Shown: one piece after another, positions 60,367-64,000 of the stretch
Layout of the letters: the number at the start of each line of letters is the position of its first letter
How positions within the stretch are numbered: position 1 is the first letter of the stretch
Source: Histomonas meleagridis
Taxonomy: Eukaryota > Parabasalia > Tritrichomonadida > Dientamoebidae
Direction of reading: 5' to 3'
Length of the DNA: 64,000 nt
NCBI GenBank assembly: GCA_020186115.1
Contig: WSYJ01000129.1
Span: 35,499-99,498, forward strand
Notes under the pieces: generated by a model
What the model was told of the DNA's origin: nothing
The model's database searches: none
The model's input: only the letters and a program-made list of their open reading frames with translations
Position numbers and translations under genes: made by a program

Positions 60367-61947
60367 TCACTGTGTTAATGAAGGAATATCAATGTAGTCG
60401 CCTTTTGCTTTTCTTCGTATCCAAACGAACAACATTATTATGAGCACAATACCAACAATCGCTATCACTGGTACACCAATTACAAGGAAGAAGAACAACG
60501 AATCGCTCATTTTCTTTTCATCAGATTTTGGGCATTCTTGGAAACCCTTTTTTATTGGTAACACATCGAAAGTTTCGCCTTGATATTGCTCACTCACATA
60601 AACGGTTTTTGCCGGCACCGATCCGAAAGGGCTATAACCAAATGTCACTTCAGACCCATAAAAATAAATACAGATCAAATTTGAACAAGAATCGAATGCT
60701 CTTTCGCTAATTTTTGTGACGTTTCCACCAATTCTAATTGTCGAAAGAGAAGTACATTGATAAAAACAATATCCTCCAATAGTTTCCACTGAGCTAGGGA
60801 TATCGAATGTTGCATTTTTTAATGCGACTGGATAACTAACTATTGTTAAAATGTTTTTATCATAAAGAATTCCATTGTTCATATAATTGGCATAGTGCAT
60901 ATTTTCGGATGAAACTTCAATTCGTTGAAGATTTTGACATGAAACAAATGGATTAGATCTAATTTCACTTACTGACTTTGGAATATAGACATATGTTAAC
61001 ATGGAGCAGAGTTGGAACGCTGCTTCGCCAATCTTTTCGACGTTTTCGCCGATTGTAAGATTGGATAAGTCATAACACATATAAAATGAATAGTCATCGA
61101 TATATGAAACGGAATTTGGGATAATAACTTTAGATAACTTAAAGCAACAACAAAATGCTAAGTTACCAATCATTTTAAGACTTTCGCCAAATGTAACTTG
61201 ATGAAGTGAAATGCAATCAACGAACGATGACGTGATGGTGGTGACGGAATTAGGAATTATGATGACTCCCAATTTGGTACACGAACTAAATGAATAATCG
61301 CCAATGGTTTTGACTTTCTCGCCAATTGTTACAGTTTCTAAATTTGCACAATCACAAAATGTAAAGTCTTCGATGGAAGTCACTGAGTTGGGAATGGTTA
61401 TGCTCTTGAGCTTAAAACAGGAATAAAATGCAGAAGAACCAATAGTTGTAACAGAATTTGGAATAACAATGTTAGTAAGACTTATACATGACTCAAAGGC
61501 ACCACTTGCAATAGTTTCTAGGTTTCCCCTAATTACAACAAAATAAAGATTAGAGCAGGAATAAAATATCCATTGACCAATAAATTTGACTGAACTTGGT
61601 ATTGTGACTTCAGTGAGATTATAACATGACTCAAATGCAGAACCACCAATGGAGCTTACATTATTTCCAATTTGAATTGTCTTCAAATTGTAACAATGGT
61701 AAAATGAATAATTTCCAATTATTGAAACACTATCAGAAACTTGAACAGTGGTAAGGTTAGACCATTCATAAAAGGCGTTCTCACCAACTTTAGATACTCC
61801 TGTGGAAATAATGAGTGTTTTGGTTTGTGATTTGAAATTAGAATATTCTCCTTCGAGAATTTCATCATCATTTTCAATAACTAGAGTTTCATTGGAGTTT
61901 GGAATCGCGATATTCAGAAATGTAAATAAAAAGTATAAAAACACCAT
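60367..61947 (-). CDS. BspA-like LRR surface protein
   Basis: 526 residues. Signal peptide at 1-16 (MVFLYFLFTFLNIAIP), then about 17 LRR_5 repeats (about 50-460) of the form LTEVTIPSSVKFIGQWIFYSC, one membrane segment (about 484-508, FFFLVIGVPVIAIVGIVLIIMLFVWI) and a short tail GDYIDIPSLTQ. Compared with the first BspA gene here it has no Thr/Ser stalk. Such proteins are expected at the cell surface and in adhesion. A TTAACGGC element (61992-61999) lies 45 bases upstream, inside the 5' part of the divergent gene. Stop is TGA. Confidence 0.88.
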   Translation of the reverse strand: MVFLYFLFTFLNIAIPNSNETLVIENDDEILEGEYSNFKSQTKTLIISTGVSKVGENAFYEWSNLTTVQVSDSVSIIGNYSFYHCYNLKTIQIGNNVSSIGGSAFESCYNLTEVTIPSSVKFIGQWIFYSCSNLYFVVIRGNLETIASGAFESCISLTNIVIPNSVTTIGSSAFYSCFKLKSITIPNSVTSIEDFTFCDCANLETVTIGEKVKTIGDYSFSSCTKLGVIIIPNSVTTITSSFVDCISLHQVTFGESLKMIGNLAFCCCFKLSKVIIPNSVSYIDDYSFYMCYDLSNLTIGENVEKIGEAAFQLCSMLTYVYIPKSVSEIRSNPFVSCQNLQRIEVSSENMHYANYMNNGILYDKNILTIVSYPVALKNATFDIPSSVETIGGYCFYQCTSLSTIRIGGNVTKISERAFDSCSNLICIYFYGSEVTFGYSPFGSVPAKTVYVSEQYQGETFDVLPIKKGFQECPKSDEKKMSDSLFFFLVIGVPVIAIVGIVLIIMLFVWIRRKAKGDYIDIPSLTQ

Positions 61948-61964
61948 GTAACAACAAATTGAAG

Positions 61965-62882
61965 ATGTTTAATTCACTTTTTGTTCATATAGGAGCCGTT
62001 AAAAATACGTTACAAAAACAATTTCAAATTAAACAAAATTCACAAGATATCCAAGAAATTTTACGCGAACTTGAAATTAGGTTGCATGCCATCGAACAAC
62101 CAGCGCAAAATTTATTGTTACAAACATCTAAACAAAATTATGATTTATCACAGAAAATCAATGACATAAAGACACATATAAATCTTACCGGTGTTGAATC
62201 TTTAAATAAAGAAGTAGGTAGCATTAATGATAAAATTTCTGATTTTCTTGACCATCAAATTCCGTCTTCAATTATGCCATTATCAAAAACATTAGCAACA
62301 TGGAAACAGCAATTCAATCAGTCTGTTTCACGTGTTAAAGAAAATTACAAAGAGTTGAACAAGAAATTATCTTTGAATACAATAAATTTGCAAAAAGCCT
62401 CAGAAAAATTTAAAAAGCAAAAAGAATCTTTCTCAGATTTAACCGAATTTGTTTCTTCTTTCCCACAAGAAAATGATTTGCTTTTATCAGATATTAATGA
62501 AATTATTGATAACTGGTCAACCGAAATTTCAACAACATTTTCATTAACATCCCAAAAGCTGAACTTAGATATCGCCCGAGCAAAATTAGTAGCAAACTTA
62601 ATTTTAAATCAACCATCATCCAATGTAGATTCATTAAAAACCTTTTTTGATCGATCAAAAGACTCAGTTAACATCCAATGCTTACAAGTAGAAGAAAAGA
62701 TTAAAGAAATAAACTTAATGTTGAAAGAAACTGAAGCGCAATTTCAAACTGAATCATCGATTATGAAACAAGAAATTAAAACGAAAGCAACAGAGAACCC
62801 GAAGAACATGGAGAGTGATTTAAGAAAAAAAATAATTCAAGCGAAAGAAAAATTAAATCAGCTCGACAACATATATTTTTAA
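61965..62882 (+). CDS. Coiled-coil protein, unknown
   Basis: 305 residues from ATG 61965 (MFNSLFVHIG). Almost wholly helical, with heptad patterns through most of the chain and no known domain; LSQKINDIKTHINL, ISDFLDHQIP and a Lys/Glu-rich end are visible. It could be a nucleoporin-like or motor-associated coiled coil; no support for a choice. Its ATG is only 17 bases from that of the divergent BspA gene, and a GCCGTTAA element sits within its first codons. The upstream TTG is rejected as start. Confidence 0.65.
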   Translation: MFNSLFVHIGAVKNTLQKQFQIKQNSQDIQEILRELEIRLHAIEQPAQNLLLQTSKQNYDLSQKINDIKTHINLTGVESLNKEVGSINDKISDFLDHQIPSSIMPLSKTLATWKQQFNQSVSRVKENYKELNKKLSLNTINLQKASEKFKKQKESFSDLTEFVSSFPQENDLLLSDINEIIDNWSTEISTTFSLTSQKLNLDIARAKLVANLILNQPSSNVDSLKTFFDRSKDSVNIQCLQVEEKIKEINLMLKETEAQFQTESSIMKQEIKTKATENPKNMESDLRKKIIQAKEKLNQLDNIYF

Positions 62883-63448
62883 AACAGAGTTCAACTTGTC
62901 ACTTTTTGGTGTTTGTTTGTTTTAGTAAATTTACAACTTCGCAAATAAGTTTTAAATCATATGAAATGTAGGTTCTTTTTACTTAAGATGCAAATGGAAC
63001 GCTTTTGGACCTGAGGGTTGTAATGACTGAAATGGATATTTTGAAAAATTTCATCTTGTTTGTTCGCCCACAAATAATACACGGTCTTTATGAAGTTTTG
63101 ATTAAGTATGCAAATATTTGAGAATTGAAACAATCCATATTGGATTGAAAATGTGAGTGGACGGTACTTGTGTATGTGGCGAATGTTGCTTGTGGTTGAG
63201 GTGGGGTTGATAATAGATGTTAATTGCATATGTTGTGGTGTGTGTATGGTAATGTCAGTTCAGTAGCCATAATTTCCAAAAATTATATTTCAACAGTAAG
63301 TATTTTAGAGTTACAGCAAAAACCCCGTTGACTGTGACAAATTACCATTGACAAAGTCTTGAAAAAGTTAAAAATTGAAATCGATGCATTCAAAATTTGT
63401 GATACGATCAAAATCTCCTAGCGTTTTTTCACTTCATTAAATGTTCGG
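62883..63448. other. Intergenic / element flank
   Basis: TTGTCACTTTTTGG at about 62895-62908 follows the coiled-coil gene. The rest may include the left end of the transposon that starts near 63449; no terminal repeat could be defined because the other end is outside the window. Confidence 0.4.
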
Positions 63449-64000
63449 ATGCTAGAGAAACCCGAAGAATACTTTCAGGTTCCACACAGCAGAGGCATTC
63501 TTGAGAAGCCGTGTACTTTTGATCAATTAGACCTTGGGGTAGTGGGTCCGGACAAAGCAAAGATTGCATATGAAATATTACAATGGAACTCTAATGCATC
63601 CTCAAAGCGTGAGCATAATATATAACCTCTATTATTATGGAAAAGAAAGAGAACCTAAACTTTCGATGTCAGACATTGGGAAGATTTTTGGTGTATCTAA
63701 ACAAAGATTACCAATGTAATAAGTTCTTATTGCAGATGGAATGGACAAGCTGGAATTGTTGGGCGTCCATTTTTACTTAATGATCAACAAATGGAAAGAT
63801 TAAGTAGTTACATTTCTCCACAATATAACCAGAAGACCCCATGCACAATACAAAGAATAGTTAATATCGTTTTTAATGCTTTCGAAATGATTCTAACTTT
63901 AGAATCTGTAAGGCATATGATATCTAACTCGCAGTTATTCGAGTTAGTCAAGAAGACAAGAATGGAAGCGGATCGTGTCCACTGCGATGAAGGCCAAATA
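63449..64000 (+). pseudogene. Frameshifted DDE transposase, N-terminal part, cut by window end
   Basis: Three overlapping reading frames together resemble the start of a pogo/Tc1-mariner-like transposase as found in trichomonads. Frame 1 starts at ATG 63449 and stops at 63623-63625. A frame change near 63617 leads into a helix-turn-helix (SMSDIGKIFGVSKQ), and a second change near 63710 leads to WNGQAGIVGRPFLLNDQQ, a GRP-type linker followed by a second DNA-binding region. The catalytic part lies beyond the window. The two frame breaks mean this copy is not functional as read, unless the sequence has errors. Family assignment is by eye. Confidence 0.6.

Noticed and set aside
60367-61947. Bacterial origin (contamination) because of the BspA-like repeats
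   Set aside because: The genes are embedded among clearly eukaryotic genes, share their base composition and promoter elements, and the family is known to be expanded in trichomonads.
62957-63229. 90-residue minus-strand frame
   Set aside because: No recognisable features; lies in the flank of a decayed transposon.

Overview
The window is eukaryotic, AT-rich and gene-dense, and is best read as a parabasalid (trichomonad), most likely Tritrichomonas or a close relative. The reasons are: BspA-like leucine-rich-repeat surface proteins beside DUF3447-type ankyrin proteins (both hugely expanded in trichomonads); long open genes with no obvious introns, including a 12 kb dynein gene; very short intergenic gaps; many stop codons inside TAAA (the trichomonad poly(A) signal overlaps the stop); TCA-type initiator-like sequences just before ATGs; and a ferredoxin with a short hydrogenosomal-type presequence. 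The species is inferred, not proven.

Layout. 92-2281 (-) is an ankyrin gene split by spacers. 2791-6541 holds a GT31-like glycosyltransferase, an L7Ae-family protein and V-ATPase subunit B. 6728-10442 (-) is a large ankyrin gene cut into single-repeat blocks. 10605-15019 holds a FANCM/Mph1 helicase, an unknown gene head to head with a [2Fe-2S] ferredoxin, and an Atg18/WIPI PROPPIN. 15400-18370 holds a decayed and an intact BspA-like gene. 19676-30886 is mostly housekeeping: C2 protein, 4-TM protein, TPR protein, MATE transporter, proteasome Rpn12, a Nop4/RBM28-like protein, a bromodomain-ET protein, a shortened Pelota and a Trf4-type nucleotidyltransferase. 31886-50187 holds MED21, a CDK, the IFT dynein-2 heavy chain, a nucleoplasmin-like protein, a tail-anchored protein, an unknown gene, MYCBP and a RasGAP-like protein. 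50660-52665 is a third ankyrin gene. 53024-62882 holds a TMEM151-like membrane protein, a KOW-like protein, an ASH-domain (cilium-type) protein, a second BspA-like protein and a coiled-coil protein. The right edge carries a frameshifted transposase fragment.

Themes. Cilium/flagellum genes (dynein-2, the ASH protein, MYCBP), RNA and chromatin functions (MED21, BET-like protein, Nop4, Trf4, Pelota, nucleoplasmin) and surface proteins are mixed without operons. Most genes have a Myb-type element (CCGTTTA/CCGTTAA or its complement) about 10-55 bases before the ATG, and this helped to choose several starts.

The most unusual signal is in the three ankyrin genes. Successive ankyrin repeats are separated by about 22 homologous spacers of roughly 20-95 bases, with conserved ends (5' near TATTTATTTGTTT, 3' near TTTGGAAATTATTTAAATT on the coding strand). 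They sit at the same place in the repeat, break the frame or carry stops, yet the repeats on both sides stay intact. They look like a duplicated family of short introns with unusual splice boundaries, in a lineage thought to be intron-poor.
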